Shown here one piece after another: positions 4,931 through 5,572 of a stretch of DNA of 5,572 nt. A program made the position numbers and the translations under genes. The stretch is taken from the NCBI GenBank assembly GCA_023391725.1, contig JAEWAH010000288.1:1-5572 (forward strand), given 5' to 3'. The first letter of the stretch is position 1. Every line of letters begins with the position of its first letter. This DNA comes from Bacillota bacterium. GTDB lineage: Bacteria; Bacillota; Clostridia; Christensenellales; Aristaeellaceae. The notes under the pieces are model-generated. The model saw nothing but the letters and a program-made list of their open reading frames with translations, searched no databases and had not been told where the DNA came from.

Positions 4931-5572
4931 ATGCAAAGGGTAGACGGGCTCAGCCATGTGCGCATTCTCGTTCCGGATGTCGAAAAGGCCATCGCGTTTT
5001 ACTGCCGGGGCCTGGGGCTGAAACTTGTGCGCCGCGATGAGAAAGAGGCGGTTATCACAACCCCGGATGGCATCGCGCTCCTTTTCATCGGAGGCGGGAC
5101 CGGGGAGTGGGATACAAGTGGCATTACCCACGTGTGCTACAACACCTATGATGTGGACGCAACCTTTGCCCGGGCTTTGGATTGCGGCGCTGTGCCCAGC
5201 CGGGAAAGCGACCCCCTGCCCTACACCTACAAGAACCTGCGCATGGCCTTTGTGCGCGCACCCTCGGGGGAGGAGATCGAGTTCTGGGGCATTATGCGGC
5301 CAAACGGTCGCTTTGGCGAGCCCATGCCCGGCGGCTGCTATGTGAAGCACTTTGTGCATGTCGCCCTGACGGTGCCCGATATGGGCGCCAACGTCCGCTT
5401 TTATGAGGGGTTGGGCGCCCGGTTGAAGGTGGACTGGGAATGGGGCTGCTCGATGCGCCTTCCCGACATGCGGGAGCTGGAATTGTTCACCGGCGGGCAA
5501 TATATAAAAGCCCCCAAGGCCGATTTGAACTTCGGCTTTTTGACGCATGGGGAGCGCGAGGAGATCCTTGGG
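4931..5572 (+). CDS. Double-domain VOC superfamily protein, C-terminus cut by the window edge
   Basis: The frame is open from ATG 4931 to the last base (214 codons), with the end missing. Module one spans about 6-122: LSHVRILVPDVEKAIAFY, GITHVCYNT (65-72), and GEEIEFWG (113-120). Module two starts near 139: KHFVHVALTVPDMGANVRFY (139-158) and ELELFTG (182-188). Ligand positions are incomplete. Module one has H9, H67 and E117, but the position equivalent to the middle Glu is hydrophobic (about F52). Module two has H143 and E184, but N200 stands where a second His is expected. The sequence is only distantly like the single-domain VOC protein at 1073-1498. It lies 9 bases after the permease stop, with only a weak AGGT site, so it belongs to the transporter operon. 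It probably acts on the imported compound; the reaction is unknown. Confidence 0.87.
   Translation, partial: MQRVDGLSHVRILVPDVEKAIAFYCRGLGLKLVRRDEKEAVITTPDGIALLFIGGGTGEWDTSGITHVCYNTYDVDATFARALDCGAVPSRESDPLPYTYKNLRMAFVRAPSGEEIEFWGIMRPNGRFGEPMPGGCYVKHFVHVALTVPDMGANVRFYEGLGARLKVDWEWGCSMRLPDMRELELFTGGQYIKAPKADLNFGFLTHGEREEILG

Noticed and set aside
4358..5548. 396-codon minus-strand frame opposite the second permease and double VOC gene
   Set aside because: Its composition, rich in His, Gln, Asp and Gly, is typical of the reverse complement of GC-rich coding DNA, and both plus-strand genes are clearly real.

Overview
The window looks like a fragment of a moderately GC-rich anaerobic Firmicute, probably class Clostridia. 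The signs are strong AGGAGG-type ribosome binding sites, TTGACA/TATAAT-type promoters in AT-rich spacers, cre-like LacI-family operators, and a carbohydrate ABC transporter of the CUT1 type. The solute-binding protein lacks a lipobox cysteine and ends its signal peptide in SFA-EE, which would suit a Christensenellales-like lineage. That placement is a guess from style, not a proven assignment.

Layout. Positions 1-612 (minus strand) hold the N-terminal 204 codons of a P-type cation-transporting ATPase that runs off the left edge. It is preceded by an unusually long, structured leader (about 613-873) with its own promoter at 880-908. The leader has a clear intrinsic terminator at 689-734, and an upstream segment could form a mutually exclusive antiterminator, so this is a probable riboswitch-like or other attenuation element of unknown class. 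Positions 1073-1498 (minus) encode a single-domain VOC (glyoxalase-like) protein. Positions 1499-1849 are a divergent control region with two well-formed back-to-back promoters, each carrying a related CG-centred LacI-family operator. Positions 1850-4921 (plus) encode a CUT1 ABC importer: binding protein, a strong intergenic stem-loop, then two permeases that overlap by 3 bp. Nine bases later a second, double-domain VOC protein begins (4931-5572) and runs off the right edge.

How it fits together (inference). The binding protein captures a sugar or sugar-derived solute outside the cell and the two permeases move it in. No ATPase subunit is seen here, so it lies beyond the window or is a shared MsmX-type subunit encoded elsewhere. 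VOC enzymes flank the transporter on both sides and appear to share its LacI-type control, which suggests that the imported compound or its product undergoes VOC-type, metal-dependent chemistry. The P-type ATPase has separate control and is probably functionally unrelated. The most interesting signals are the attenuator leader of the ATPase and the shared operator linking the VOC genes with the transporter.
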